Of a stretch of 64,000 nt of DNA, positions 32,940-42,999 are shown piece after piece. The DNA is from JAQVEM01 sp964610315 (GTDB taxonomy: Bacteria > Actinomycetota > Humimicrobiia > Humimicrobiales > Humimicrobiaceae). Made by a program: the position numbers and the translations under genes. The stretch is from the NCBI GenBank assembly GCA_964610315.1, contig CAZSVM010000016.1, positions 1 through 64,000 on the forward strand, given 5' to 3'. The notes beneath the pieces are model-generated. The model saw only the letters and a program-made list of their open reading frames with translations, did not search any database and was not told the origin of the DNA. How positions within the stretch are numbered: position 1 is the first letter of the stretch; each line of letters opens with the position of its first letter.

Positions 32940-33455
32940 ATGCGCAGCTTTGAAAAGGATGAAAAAATTAAGGTACGCAAATCCGTAAAGAGTGACCTGA
33001 AAGACATAACCAGAATATATAATTATGCTGTTTTAAATACCACTGCCACTTTTGACACCAGACCTAAAACAGTCAAATCTCAGGTGAATTGGTTCAGTAA
33101 TCATTCTGGTAAGTATCCTATTATAATAGCGGAAAATGAAAAGGGGATTATTGGCTGGGCATCCCTTTCCCCATGGTCGGAGAGATATGCTTACCGCAAT
33201 ACGGCTGAAATATCGATATATGTCGATGGAAATATGCAGGGAAAGGGTACAGGTAACCTGCTCATGGTTGAAATAATAAAACTGGCCAGAGAATATAAAT
33301 TTCATGTAATAATTGCCAGAATCGCAGGGGAAAATGAAGTGAGTATTCATCTTCATGAAAAATATGGATTTACTTACGTCGGTTCTTTAAAAGAGGTGGG
33401 ATTTAAATTCAAGCGTTATATCGATGTTCACCTGATGCAGCTGATTTTGGATTAA
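32940..33455 (+). CDS. phosphinothricin acetyltransferase-like GNAT
   Basis: A 171-residue GNAT of the Pat/Bar/MnaT group: IYNYAVLNTTATFDTRPKTV, GWASLSPWSERYAYRNTAEISIYV, then the acetyl-CoA loop MQGKGTGNLLMVEII and HEKYGFTYVGSLKEVGFKFKRYIDV. It probably N-acetylates methionine-sulfone/sulfoximine-type or phosphinothricin-like amino acids. It lies directly after the radical SAM gene. Confidence 0.87.
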   Translation: MRSFEKDEKIKVRKSVKSDLKDITRIYNYAVLNTTATFDTRPKTVKSQVNWFSNHSGKYPIIIAENEKGIIGWASLSPWSERYAYRNTAEISIYVDGNMQGKGTGNLLMVEIIKLAREYKFHVIIARIAGENEVSIHLHEKYGFTYVGSLKEVGFKFKRYIDVHLMQLILD

Positions 33456-33496
33456 TATAAAGAAACCTCTGAATAATTATACCTTAAGGAGGAAAA

Positions 33497-34660
33497 ATGG
33501 AAGATTTTACATTCAGAAATGCTACCCGAATAATTTTTGGAAGAGGTGTTGAAAACCAGGTTGGAAGCGAGGCCTCTAAATATGGGAGTAAGATTTTACT
33601 TCATTACGGCGGAGGAAGTATTAAAAAATACGGACTTTACGACCGGATTTTGAAATCGTTAAAAGATGCCGGTCTTAAGATAATAGAACTGGGTGGTGTT
33701 CAGCCCAATCCAAGATTAACCCTGGTTAAAGAAGGGATAGAGATATGCCGCAGAGAAAAAGTAGATCTTATTCTAGCGGTGGGCGGCGGAAGTGCAATCG
33801 ATTCAGCCAAGACCATAGCATTTGGAGTACCTTATGACGGAGATGTCTGGGATTTTTATGCAGGCAAAGCCCAGCTAAAAGAAATTATTCCTGTGGGTGT
33901 GGTTCTAACTATTCCTGCGTCAGGCAGCGAATCCAGCGGCAGTGCGGTTATTACCAATGAGAAAGGATGGTATAAAAAAGGGATTGTTAGTGAATTATTG
34001 CGGCCCAAATTTGCTTTACTAAATCCGGAAATTACTTTTACCCTCCTTCCTTATCAGACTGCCTGCGGAGTTTCTGATATTATGGCGCATATAATGGAAA
34101 GGTATTTTACCACCACTGAGGATGTCGAACTTACCGACAGGTTATGTGAAGCTGCGCTGAGAACGGTAATTAACAATATTCCGATAGTACTTAAGGAGCC
34201 TGAAAATTATGCAGCCAGAGCAGAAATAATGTGGACGGGAACCATTGCCCACAATGATCTGTTGAGTACCGGAAGGATGGGTGATTGGGCTTCTCATAAA
34301 ATAGAAATGGAGATAAGCGGAATATACGATCTTGCCCACGGTGCCGGACTGGCAGTTGTATTTCCGTCATGGATGGAATATGTTTACAAAAATGATCCGG
34401 AGAGATTTTCCCAGTTTGCGTTTAGGGTATGGGGTCGGGAACCTGATTTTAATAATATTGAAAAAACAGCTCTGGCAGGAATAGAAAGTCTGAAAAACTT
34501 TTTTAAAAGAATCGGACTGCCGGTTACATTAAAAGAAGCAAATATTCCCTATGACCGGCTGGAAGAGATGGCTAAAAAGTGTACCGAGAGGGGTCCGGTA
34601 GGTAATTTTGTAAAACTGGGTACGAGCGATGTACTTAAAATATTGGAGCTGGCAAAGTAA
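33497..34660 (+). CDS. iron-containing alcohol dehydrogenase, BdhA/YqhD-type
   Basis: A 387-residue group III alcohol dehydrogenase: FRNATRIIFGRG at the N terminus, nucleotide-binding LAVGGGSAIDSAKTIA, and metal-ligand region with DIMAHIMERYF and HGAGLAVVFPSWMEY. It probably reduces aldehydes to alcohols with NAD(P)H in fermentation. AAGGAGG at 33485-33491 is a strong ribosome site. It ends 15 bases from the convergent MFS gene. Confidence 0.93.
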   Translation: MEDFTFRNATRIIFGRGVENQVGSEASKYGSKILLHYGGGSIKKYGLYDRILKSLKDAGLKIIELGGVQPNPRLTLVKEGIEICRREKVDLILAVGGGSAIDSAKTIAFGVPYDGDVWDFYAGKAQLKEIIPVGVVLTIPASGSESSGSAVITNEKGWYKKGIVSELLRPKFALLNPEITFTLLPYQTACGVSDIMAHIMERYFTTTEDVELTDRLCEAALRTVINNIPIVLKEPENYAARAEIMWTGTIAHNDLLSTGRMGDWASHKIEMEISGIYDLAHGAGLAVVFPSWMEYVYKNDPERFSQFAFRVWGREPDFNNIEKTALAGIESLKNFFKRIGLPVTLKEANIPYDRLEEMAKKCTERGPVGNFVKLGTSDVLKILELAK

Positions 34661-34677
34661 TTAACCTTAAATTACTT
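34655..34677. terminator. hairpin between convergent adh and MFS genes
   Basis: AAGTAATTAA (34655-34664) and TTAAATTACTT (34667-34677) form a stem with one bulged A. It overlaps the end of the dehydrogenase gene and lies in the 15-base gap before the convergent MFS gene, so it may serve both directions. It is AT-rich and lacks a clean T run. Confidence 0.35.
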
Positions 34678-35857
34678 ATTTATACTTTGATCTTAACAGT
34701 GGAAACAGGAACAGAAGTAAGGATGCCAGTACCGGTATTATAAGGATATAGTCCATGGTTCTGATTATTCCGATACTATCTGCGATTTTACCAACAATCA
34801 AAACAACAGCGGCTGCGGTTCCTACACTTACTCCCATAACCATGGATGAAGCAAGGCTTACATTGGAAGGAAACAAATCCTGCACCACTCTGATACATAA
34901 GGGAAGACCGGAGTTGATAAATAAACCACCCAGAACAAATAGAAATATTGATATATTCAGAGGCAGAATAAATATTGAATAAAAAAGAGGAGCAGATATA
35001 AAAATAGCGGCCTGTATTACGGCTGTTCTTTTTCTTATCCTGTCTGAGTAATGACCGGCAAGAAGGCCTCCTACTCCGCCTGCAAGGCCGAAAATAAGAA
35101 TTATGTACCCAAAGTTTATTAGCCTTACTCCCTGGCCGGTAAAATACAAGGGTATAAAAGTCAGCATTGATAGAACTGTTAAATCTCTGGAAAAAGAAGC
35201 GAATATTATTAGTGAGAGCAGGCCAATTTTTGCCTTTTTCATATTCTTGATTTTTTTAATAAAAACGGACTGGATTTTTTTAGTCCCCTTTGCAAAAATA
35301 AGCGGATCTGATTTTAAGAGAATAAGGGACATAATAATTCCGGGAATAGCGGCAACTGGTGTAAATTTAAGCCCCAGTTTATTTATAATCCAAATTATGA
35401 ATAATGAGCCTGTCGAAAAACCGACAGTTCCTCCAAAAGATATTATAGAATTTATAAGGCCTTTCCTGCTCCCCCCGATATGGCTTGCGGTAGCTGCAGT
35501 TGGAGGATGAATGGCGGCAATTCCCAGGTTTCCCAAAAATAAAAATACCAGTATGAACCAGTAACCCGGAGATATACCTAAAATGCTTATGAATATGGAA
35601 GCAATTAGCGGCCCTGCTATCAAAAAATGTCTGATCCCGTATTTATCCGATAAATATCCGAATAAAGGCTGGGTAAGACTGTTGGATATAAAATTTACCG
35701 CAGTCAGTACACTTACCAGAAAAAGAGAAAGTTCCAGTTTATCAGCCAGCACGGGAATGAGCCCCACTATAAAGCTTGCATAAGTATCGGTTACCATATG
35801 AGTAGCGGAGCTTAATATAATTTTAGTTTTATTTATTCCTTTACTTAACCTGATCAT
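34676..35857 (-). CDS. MFS transporter
   Basis: A 393-residue protein with about 12 hydrophobic helices. The loop 2-3 motif is GYLSDKYGIR, and a second copy in the mid-loop is GHYSDRIRKR, as in major facilitator transporters. The start (ATHMVTDTYASFIVGLIPVLADKL) resembles the fosmidomycin-resistance (Fsr)-type subgroup. Substrate unknown; efflux is likely. It is a single gene convergent with the alcohol dehydrogenase. Confidence 0.9.
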   Translation of the reverse strand: MIRLSKGINKTKIILSSATHMVTDTYASFIVGLIPVLADKLELSLFLVSVLTAVNFISNSLTQPLFGYLSDKYGIRHFLIAGPLIASIFISILGISPGYWFILVFLFLGNLGIAAIHPPTAATASHIGGSRKGLINSIISFGGTVGFSTGSLFIIWIINKLGLKFTPVAAIPGIIMSLILLKSDPLIFAKGTKKIQSVFIKKIKNMKKAKIGLLSLIIFASFSRDLTVLSMLTFIPLYFTGQGVRLINFGYIILIFGLAGGVGGLLAGHYSDRIRKRTAVIQAAIFISAPLFYSIFILPLNISIFLFVLGGLFINSGLPLCIRVVQDLFPSNVSLASSMVMGVSVGTAAAVVLIVGKIADSIGIIRTMDYILIIPVLASLLLFLFPLLRSKYK

Positions 35858-36036
35858 TTAAATAGCAGTAGAAAATGTTTTTGTTTTTATCCGGTTCTTA
35901 TTAAATTTTAGTATTTTCTTAAAGCCGGTAAATATTTGAATAGAAATTCTACTCTTTTAAATTAAATGTTCAATATGATTATAATTTTTATTTGAAATAC
36001 CGGGTGACAGTCGTTTTATTTTTTTAATTAATTTTA

Positions 36037-36042
36037 TATAAT
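36037..36042 (+). promoter_or_regulatory. -10 element of the SRP RNA promoter
   Basis: TATAAT ends five bases before the expected 5' end of the SRP RNA. The -35 region (TTTTAT at 36014-36019) is weak. Confidence 0.5.
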
Positions 36043-36046
36043 CAAG

Positions 36047-36320
36047 TTGGCCGTGCTAGGCGGGGAGCTAGCGGTGCCCTGTAACTCACAATCCGCTATA
36101 GTGAGGCTGATCAACAGATATGAGGTTTATGATGGTAAGGTTAGCGCCTGTATAAGTGGCGTTGAAAGCCGGGTCTTGTGCGGCGGAGGGTTACAAACCC
36201 CGTCAGGTCCGAGAGGAAGCAGCGGTAAGTAACATTCTCCGGGTGCCACAAGGAAACCTGACTGGAGCTAACTGTGCGAGTGGCACTTGTTATCATGAAT
36301 CGAGATCTGGGGCACGGTCA
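36047..36320 (+). ncRNA. ffs: signal recognition particle RNA, large bacterial type
   Basis: About 270 bases. The 5' end (GTGCTAGGCGGGGAGCTAGC, then GGTGCCCTGTAACTC) matches the Alu domain of the B. subtilis-type long SRP RNA. The S domain hairpin has GTCAGGTCC, the GAGA tetraloop (36211-36214), then GGAAGCAGC. The 5' GGCCGTGC pairs with 3' GGCACGGTC (36311-36319), closing the molecule. It binds Ffh to direct membrane proteins to the translocon. It lies directly before dnaX, a neighbourhood conserved in Firmicutes and others. Exact ends are estimated. Confidence 0.95.
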
Positions 36321-36349
36321 TTTATAAATAATGAAGAAATTTGGCTGTC

Positions 36350-38209
36350 ATGAATTATATTTCATTTTATAGAAAATGGAGGCCGCAAAGTTTTGAAGAG
36401 GTAATCGGTCAGGAATACAATATCAAAACAATTAGAAATGCTATTTCCAATAATAGATTATCACACTGTTATATATTTTGCGGTCCCAGGGGTACCGGAA
36501 AGACATCTACTGCACGAATACTGGCAAAATCTTTAAACTGCATAAAAGGGGTTACCCCGGATCCCTGCAATAAATGTGAAAATTGTACAAGTATATCCAA
36601 TGGCTCCAGCGTGGATGTGGTAGAAATCGATGCTGCATCCAACCGGGGTATAAATGAAATAAGGGAGCTCAGGGAAAAAGTTAAATACCTGCCTAACCTG
36701 TTGAGAAAAAAAGTCTACATCATCGATGAAGTTCATATGCTGACCACAGAAGCATTCAATGCACTGCTAAAAGTTCTGGAAGAACCTCCCGAACATGTGC
36801 TGTTTATTATGGCAACCACCGAACCCAATAAAGTGCTTCCCACCATATTATCCAGATGTCAGAGATTCGATTTCCTGCCTATACCAATGGATAAAATAAA
36901 AGAAAGATTACAGAATATTGCAAAAAATGAAAAAATAGCCATAAGTGATCCAGCTGTAGATCTGATTTCGAAATATGCAGACGGCAGCCTGAGGGATGCA
37001 GACAGCATATTGGAACAACTAGCTGCATTCGGCGAGAATAAGATTGAGGTCAAGGATGTTATATCACTTCTGGGTTTTGCGGACATAGATTTACTGTTTA
37101 AATTTACCGATGCTTTAATCGATAAAAATTTAGATGAAGGTTTGCTTCTGACCAGCAAAATTATTGGAAGCAATCAGAATCTTAAGGTATTTGTGTCAGA
37201 GTTTCTGGATCATATTTATGATTTATATGTTATTAAAAATTATTCCAATCCCTTCGAAATTGTAAATATAAGCGATGATTACAAAGAAAGATATTTAAAA
37301 CAAGCTGAAAAGTTTCAGAAGGAAGAGATAGAATTTTATATGGAACTTTTTACGGATTTGCTTAAGCAGATTAAATGGGGCGAAGATTCGAAAGTATTTT
37401 TCAAATCGGCGATGATCAGAGCTATTAACTTTGTTGTTCCGGATAAAACAGAATTGGAAAAGAGAACAATGATTATGCAGACTCAAATAGAATCTTTAAA
37501 AAAAGAGATTGATAAAATTAATTCAACGAAAAAGAATAATAAAAGCTCCTATAGCAGGAAGGTAGAATCTGACCGTAAGATTTATGAAAATGAAGTTGAT
37601 GATTTCGATATTATTAACGCCGATGAAATTGATAAAATGGTAGATGAAGCTAAGATTTACGGTAGGCATGAGCAAAGCAGCAAGAAAATAAAAAAAGCTG
37701 ATGTAAAAAGTAGCGGAGAAGAAAGCGGCTTTAAGAAAAAAGATAATAAAGAAGATGATGGAATCGCTTTAATACATGATAGTTTGGAAAAAATTTCTCA
37801 GAGTTTAAAAAAGAGAAAAATCTCCGTTTATGCTATGTTTGCCGAAGCTGAACCTGACAGGATAGAAGATGATATGTTGTATTTCCGGCTGGGTGGAAAA
37901 AAACAGTGGCACAGGGATCATCTAAATAAAAGCAACAATGCTGATTTAATATCAAGCGTAATAGAGGAAGTCACTGGCAAGAATTTTAAAATTAGATTTG
38001 AAGTCATTGAGAAAAAAAATAAGAATAATATAGAGAGTGATATTGAAGACAGCACGGAGAGCAAATCAAATGCAAAAGATGATCTTAAGAAAAATAATGA
38101 CGGAGTAAAAGATGATACAAATCCAAAGACTGAGAATAAAAAGGATGATGCCAGGGAAGAAGAGGATGTGCTCGGTTATTTTGAAAAAAAATTTGATATA
38201 AAGGAGTAA
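36350..38209 (+). CDS. dnaX: DNA polymerase III subunits gamma/tau
   Basis: A 619-residue clamp-loader ATPase. It starts MNYISFYRKWRPQSFEEVIGQE and has Walker A GPRGTGKTST, a zinc module with four Cys (CIKGVTPDPCNKCENC), DEVHML and the SRC motif ILSRCQRFDF. The tail (about 400-619) is charged and low complexity, with a polymerase-binding-type region near DRIEDDMLYFRLGGKKQW. An ORF start at TTG 36341 is possible, but the family begins at ATG 36350. First of the dnaX-ybaB-recR run. Confidence 0.96.
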   Translation: MNYISFYRKWRPQSFEEVIGQEYNIKTIRNAISNNRLSHCYIFCGPRGTGKTSTARILAKSLNCIKGVTPDPCNKCENCTSISNGSSVDVVEIDAASNRGINEIRELREKVKYLPNLLRKKVYIIDEVHMLTTEAFNALLKVLEEPPEHVLFIMATTEPNKVLPTILSRCQRFDFLPIPMDKIKERLQNIAKNEKIAISDPAVDLISKYADGSLRDADSILEQLAAFGENKIEVKDVISLLGFADIDLLFKFTDALIDKNLDEGLLLTSKIIGSNQNLKVFVSEFLDHIYDLYVIKNYSNPFEIVNISDDYKERYLKQAEKFQKEEIEFYMELFTDLLKQIKWGEDSKVFFKSAMIRAINFVVPDKTELEKRTMIMQTQIESLKKEIDKINSTKKNNKSSYSRKVESDRKIYENEVDDFDIINADEIDKMVDEAKIYGRHEQSSKKIKKADVKSSGEESGFKKKDNKEDDGIALIHDSLEKISQSLKKRKISVYAMFAEAEPDRIEDDMLYFRLGGKKQWHRDHLNKSNNADLISSVIEEVTGKNFKIRFEVIEKKNKNNIESDIEDSTESKSNAKDDLKKNNDGVKDDTNPKTENKKDDAREEEDVLGYFEKKFDIKE

Positions 38210-38212
38210 AAA

Positions 38213-38527
38213 TTGAGTTTTAATTATGGAAATATGATGAAGCAGGCAAAGATTATGCAGCAAAAATTGCTGGAAATACAAAAAGAGTTAAAGGAAATGG
38301 AATTCGAAGCTTCTGCCGGCGGGGGTGCGGTGAAAGTTAAGGTAAATGGAGAGCAGGAAATTATGGAAGTAAAAATTAATAAAGAAATGGTTGATTCCAA
38401 TGATCTGGAAATGATTGAGGATATGGTAATGGTGGCTGTGAATGATGCTGTTAAACAATCAAAAAACGAAGCTAAAAACAGGATGTCAAGGCTAACCGGG
38501 GGAATGAATATACCCGGATTATTTTAA
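38213..38527 (+). CDS. ybaB: YbaB/EbfC nucleoid-associated protein
   Basis: A 104-residue DNA-binding protein. The N-terminal helix is NMMKQAKIMQQKLLEIQKELKEMEFEASAGGGAVKVKVNG, and the C-terminal part is NDAVKQSKNEAKNRMSRLTGGMNIPGLF. The TTG start lies 3 bases after dnaX, with AAGGAG at 38200-38205. It is almost always encoded between dnaX and recR, as here. Confidence 0.95.
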   Translation: MSFNYGNMMKQAKIMQQKLLEIQKELKEMEFEASAGGGAVKVKVNGEQEIMEVKINKEMVDSNDLEMIEDMVMVAVNDAVKQSKNEAKNRMSRLTGGMNIPGLF

Positions 38528-38596
38528 ATTAAGGTTAATAATTGTTCCGGCATCCAATGATTTTACTTAAATTATTAAAAAGGGTTTTGATTATAG

Positions 38597-39196
38597 ATGG
38601 CTTTATATATAAAGAGTGTCGAAAATTTAATAAATGAATTCAAGAAACTTCCCGGAATAGGCCCCAAATCTGCAAAGAGGATTGTATTTTTTTTACTGAA
38701 ACTTTCTCACAATGATATTTTAAAATTATCCCGGAGCCTGGTGGAAATGAAAGAAAAAGTAAAATTCTGTAAACAGTGTTACGGTTTAAGCGAGGAAGAT
38801 ATCTGTCATATCTGCAGGGATGAATCCAGAGACAGAAGAAAAATATGTATAGTAGAAGAAGTAAGTGATGTAATAATTATTGAAAAAACAGGTGAATACA
38901 GAGGTCTGTATCATGTTCTTGGAGGGCTGCTTTCTCCCATAGAAAACATTGGACCTGATGAAATAAGAATACCGGGGCTGCTGGAACGGGTAAAAGCTGA
39001 TAACATCGAGGAGATAATAATTGCATTAAATCCTACTGTGGAAGGTGAAAGTACCGCTGTTTACCTGAAAAAAATATTATTACCTCTGGGAGTTAGAATT
39101 ACCAAACTGGCAAGCGGACTTCCGGTTGGAGGAGATCTGGAATATGCGGATGAAGTAACCATTGGAAGAGCAATTTCCGACCGAAGGGAACTTTAA
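38597..39196 (+). CDS. recR: recombination mediator RecR
   Basis: A 199-residue protein. The helix-hairpin-helix is FKKLPGIGPKSAKRIVFFLL, the zinc finger CKQCYGLSEEDICHIC, and the Toprim region starts ICIVEEVSDVIIIEKTGEYRGLYHVLGGLLSPIENIGPDEI. With RecF and RecO it loads RecA onto SSB-coated DNA. It ends the SRP RNA-dnaX-ybaB-recR group. Confidence 0.97.
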   Translation: MALYIKSVENLINEFKKLPGIGPKSAKRIVFFLLKLSHNDILKLSRSLVEMKEKVKFCKQCYGLSEEDICHICRDESRDRRKICIVEEVSDVIIIEKTGEYRGLYHVLGGLLSPIENIGPDEIRIPGLLERVKADNIEEIIIALNPTVEGESTAVYLKKILLPLGVRITKLASGLPVGGDLEYADEVTIGRAISDRREL

Positions 39197-39258
39197 TCTG
39201 CCCCTAAAGGATATCGTCGAATCATATGTCTTATTTTATTAAAAAAATAAACCAAATG

Positions 39259-39267
39259 TGCTATAAT
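39259..39267 (+). promoter_or_regulatory. extended -10 promoter upstream of PFOR
   Basis: TG, C, then TATAAT (39262-39267), about 155 bases before the PFOR start codon. No good -35 is visible. The long leader has no recognised riboswitch. Confidence 0.48.
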
Positions 39268-39422
39268 GCAATGATTTTGTTTTGTTAAAAAAGCTGTATT
39301 AAGGACATCTTCAGTTTATGGTTAAAATATCCGTAAATCGGGAGGATAAAGTTTACTAATTAACTTAAAAATCAAATGCTTTAAAATTTAAATATATATA
39401 AAGGTAAAGGAGCAGATTAATT

Positions 39423-42400
39423 ATGAAAAATATGAAAACCATGGATGGAAATATGGCGGCAGCGTACGTAGCATATGCATTTACCGAGGTGGCGGCCATT
39501 TATCCTATTACTCCATCTTCTCCCATGGGTGAATATATTGATGAATGGGCTGCTCACGGAAGAAAAAATATGTTTGGCCAGGTAGTCAGCGTGAGTGAAC
39601 TTCAGTCCGAAGGAGGCGCATCGGGAGCAGTTCACGGCTCGCTTCAGGCAGGCTCACTTACCTCCACTTTTACTGCCTCACAGGGGCTCCTTCTTATGAT
39701 TCCCAATATGTACAAAATTTCGGGAGAACTTCTTCCGGGCGTATTTCATGTAAGTGCCAGGACAGTTGCCACTCATGCTCTTTCCATATTCGGGGATCAT
39801 TCCGATGTAATGGCGGTAAGGCAAACCGGTTTTGGATTGATAGCCTCCGGCTCCATACAGGAAATAATGGACCTGGCAGGAGTGGCACACCTCAGTGCTA
39901 TAAAATCAAGGGTACCCTTTCTTCATTTCTTTGACGGATTCAGAAGCTCGCATGAGATCCAAAAAATAGAAGTAATAGAATATGAGGATTTTAAAAAACT
40001 GCTTGATGAAGAAGCATTAAAACAGTTCCGTAAGAGAGCTTTAAATCCGGAGCATCCGGTTACCAGGGGTACAGCTCAGAATCCCGATATATTCTTTCAG
40101 GCAAGAGAATCATCGAATAGATTTTATGATAAAGTTCCCCAAATAGTAGTGGACTATATGGATAAAATAAGTAAATTGACCGGAAGGCAGTACAAGCCGT
40201 TTAACTATGTGGGACGGAAGGATGCTGAATACGTGATTGTAGCCATGGGATCGGTTACTGATACCATAGATGAAACTGTGGAGTACCTGAACAAAAAAGG
40301 CGAAAAGGTAGGAGCAATTAAGGTTCATCTTTACCGTCCTTTCTCTACGGAATTTTTCCTTCAGTCCGTACCCAAAACAGTTAGGAAAATTGCCGTTCTG
40401 GACAGAACAAAAGAACCCGGCGCAGTTGGTGAACCTCTTTATCTGGATGTTAAGGATTCGTTCTTCGGAATTGAAAAAAAGCCGGTTATTGTAGGAGGAA
40501 GATATGGGCTTGGTTCGAAGGATACTACTCCCGGCCAGATAAAAGCGGTATTCGATAATTTGAAATCGGCTGATCCCAAGGATGGATTTACCATCGGCAT
40601 AAATGATGATGTTACTCATACTTCTCTTGAGGTTGAAGAGGAGATTGAAACTGCCCCGGAAGGTACCATAAGATGTAAATTCTGGGGGCTGGGTTCCGAT
40701 GGTACGGTAGGAGCAAATAAGAATGCCATTAAGATAATTGGCGATAATACCAATTTATATGCCCAGGGTTATTTTGCCTATGATTCCAAGAAATCCGGCG
40801 GACTGACTATTTCCCACCTGAGGTTTGGGAAAAATCCTATCAAATCTACCTATCTTATTACCGATGCTGATTTTGTAGCCTGTCACAATCAAGCCTATGT
40901 AAGGCAGTATGACTTGCTTAAAGGGCTAAAAAAAGGCGGAACTTTCCTCTTGAACTGCCAGTGGAGCGAAGAAGAACTTGAAGAAAGGCTGCCGGCAGGT
41001 ATGAAAAAATACCTATCGGAGAATGATATAGATTTTTATATTATCGATGCCACTGATATTGCAGTGGGGATTGGACTGGGGAGCAGAATAAATATGATTA
41101 TGCAGGCTGCTTTCTTTAAACTGGCAAAAGTTATACCCATAGACGATGCCGTAAAATACATGAAAAAAGCCATAAAGGAAACTTATGGAGCAAAAGGTGA
41201 AAAGATTGTACAAATGAACTACCAGGCCGTGGATAGAGGTATAGAATCATTGAAGAAAGTAAAAGTTCCAGACAGCTGGAAGAATGCGGTAGAAACCGGG
41301 GACGTAGTTAAAGCTCAGGAGCCTGATTTTATAAAAAATATTTTAAGAGTAATGAACAGGCAGGAGGGCGATAATATTCCGGTCAGTGCATTTATAGGGG
41401 TTGAAGACGGAACGTTTCCACAGGGAACGGCAGCCTATGAAAAAAGGGGCATTGCTATAAATGTTCCCGAGTGGCAGAAAGACAACTGCATACAGTGTAA
41501 CCAGTGTTCATATATATGTCCCCACGCGGTTATAAGGCCGGTACTTCTTACCAAAAAGGAATCGAAGAATGCTCCTGAAAAATTCGAGACCATAGAGGCA
41601 AAGGGAAAGGGTCTTGAGCAATATGCCTACAGGATACAGGTAAGTCCCCTGGACTGTACAGGATGCGGAAACTGCGCCAATGTCTGTCCGGCCAAGGAAA
41701 AAGCACTGATTATGAAACCTCTTGATTCACAAATGATTCAGGCTGAAAACTGGAACTTTGCTTCAAAAATTCCGGTTAAAGAAAATGTTATGTCCGTAGA
41801 TACCGTAAAGGGGAGCCAGTTTAGAAAACCGCTGTTCGAATTTTCAGGTGCCTGCGGCGGCTGCGGGGAGACTTCTTATGCGAAACTGGTTACCCAGTTA
41901 TTCGGAGACAGGATGATTATAACCAATGCCACAGGGTGTTCGTCCATCTGGGGTGGTTCGGCTCCTTCCACTCCTTACACCATTAATGCCAGAGGAAAGG
42001 GACCGGCCTGGGCAAATTCTCTGTTTGAGGATAATGCCGAATACGGATATGGGATGGTTCTGGCCATAAAACAGATGAGAAGCAAAATAGAAGATTACAT
42101 GAGTCAATTATATGAGATAAAAGGTATGGATTCCGGAATTAAGGAAGCTATGACGGAATGGGTAAAAACAAAAGATGATGTGGAGGCAAACAGGAAATCT
42201 ACCGAAAAAATATTAAAGTTGTTTAAAAAAGATCTGGGAAGTAAGAAAGCCAATGAGCTTAAAAATAAAATACTGGAACTCAGTGACTACCTGATTAAAA
42301 AATCAATCTGGGTATTTGGCGGAGACGGCTGGGCTTATGATATAGGGTACGGCGGCCTGGATCATGTACTGGCATCCGGCGAAAATATAAATGTGCTGGT

Positions 42401-42950
42401 ATTCGATACCGAAGTATATTCCAATACCGGCGGCCAGTCTTCAAAAGCAACTCCTCTGGGAGCGGTAGCCAAGTTTGCCGCTTCGGGTAAGAAAGTCAAG
42501 AAAAAAGATCTGGGACTTATGGCTATAACCTACGGCTACGTATATGTTTCCCAGATTGCAATGGGTGCCAGTCAGAAACAAACACTGAAAGCATTTCTTG
42601 AAGCCGAGAATTATAACGGACCTTCTCTGATAATAGCTTACTCTCCCTGTATCAACCACGGTATTTATATAGGTATGGGCTGCACCCAGTTAAGGGAAAA
42701 ACAGGCAGTAGATGCAGGATACTGGCATCTTTACAGATACAATCCGGATCTTAAAAAAAGCGGGGAGAATCCATTTATACTGGATTCCAGGGAACCCAAG
42801 GAATCGTTTAGAGAATTCCTGATGGGTGAAGTAAGATATGCATCACTTACCAAAACTTTCCCCAAAATAGCTGAAGATTTGTTTGGTAGAGCAGAAAAGG
42901 ATGCCAGGGAAAAATATGAAAAATACAAAGCAATGGCTGAATCAAAATAA
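39423..42950 (+). CDS. nifJ: pyruvate:ferredoxin (flavodoxin) oxidoreductase
   Basis: A 1175-residue single-chain enzyme: pyruvate + CoA to acetyl-CoA + CO2 + reduced ferredoxin. Domains in order: I (TMDGNMAAAYVAYAFTEVAAIYPITPSSPMGE, pyruvate/TPP), II, III (gamma, with GLGSDGTVGANKNAIK), two [4Fe-4S] sets (CIQCNQCSYICPH and CTGCGNCANVCPA), and the C-terminal TPP domain (GACGGCGETSYAKL, ATGCSSIWGGSAPSTPY, FDTEVYSNTGGQ). The final cluster Cys is also present (YSPCINHGI). AAGGAG at 39407-39412 is the ribosome site. It is the central carbon-electron junction in this presumed anaerobe. Confidence 0.97.
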   Translation: MKNMKTMDGNMAAAYVAYAFTEVAAIYPITPSSPMGEYIDEWAAHGRKNMFGQVVSVSELQSEGGASGAVHGSLQAGSLTSTFTASQGLLLMIPNMYKISGELLPGVFHVSARTVATHALSIFGDHSDVMAVRQTGFGLIASGSIQEIMDLAGVAHLSAIKSRVPFLHFFDGFRSSHEIQKIEVIEYEDFKKLLDEEALKQFRKRALNPEHPVTRGTAQNPDIFFQARESSNRFYDKVPQIVVDYMDKISKLTGRQYKPFNYVGRKDAEYVIVAMGSVTDTIDETVEYLNKKGEKVGAIKVHLYRPFSTEFFLQSVPKTVRKIAVLDRTKEPGAVGEPLYLDVKDSFFGIEKKPVIVGGRYGLGSKDTTPGQIKAVFDNLKSADPKDGFTIGINDDVTHTSLEVEEEIETAPEGTIRCKFWGLGSDGTVGANKNAIKIIGDNTNLYAQGYFAYDSKKSGGLTISHLRFGKNPIKSTYLITDADFVACHNQAYVRQYDLLKGLKKGGTFLLNCQWSEEELEERLPAGMKKYLSENDIDFYIIDATDIAVGIGLGSRINMIMQAAFFKLAKVIPIDDAVKYMKKAIKETYGAKGEKIVQMNYQAVDRGIESLKKVKVPDSWKNAVETGDVVKAQEPDFIKNILRVMNRQEGDNIPVSAFIGVEDGTFPQGTAAYEKRGIAINVPEWQKDNCIQCNQCSYICPHAVIRPVLLTKKESKNAPEKFETIEAKGKGLEQYAYRIQVSPLDCTGCGNCANVCPAKEKALIMKPLDSQMIQAENWNFASKIPVKENVMSVDTVKGSQFRKPLFEFSGACGGCGETSYAKLVTQLFGDRMIITNATGCSSIWGGSAPSTPYTINARGKGPAWANSLFEDNAEYGYGMVLAIKQMRSKIEDYMSQLYEIKGMDSGIKEAMTEWVKTKDDVEANRKSTEKILKLFKKDLGSKKANELKNKILELSDYLIKKSIWVFGGDGWAYDIGYGGLDHVLASGENINVLVFDTEVYSNTGGQSSKATPLGAVAKFAASGKKVKKKDLGLMAITYGYVYVSQIAMGASQKQTLKAFLEAENYNGPSLIIAYSPCINHGIYIGMGCTQLREKQAVDAGYWHLYRYNPDLKKSGENPFILDSREPKESFREFLMGEVRYASLTKTFPKIAEDLFGRAEKDAREKYEKYKAMAESK

Positions 42951-42999
42951 GATAAATCCGGATTAAAACTTATTTAAGGAAAAATTGAATATTTAAAAA

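Noticed and set aside
36047..36353. Two small plus-strand ORFs of about 60 codons before dnaX.
   Set aside because: They lie within the SRP RNA, whose Alu and S-domain sequences explain the region.
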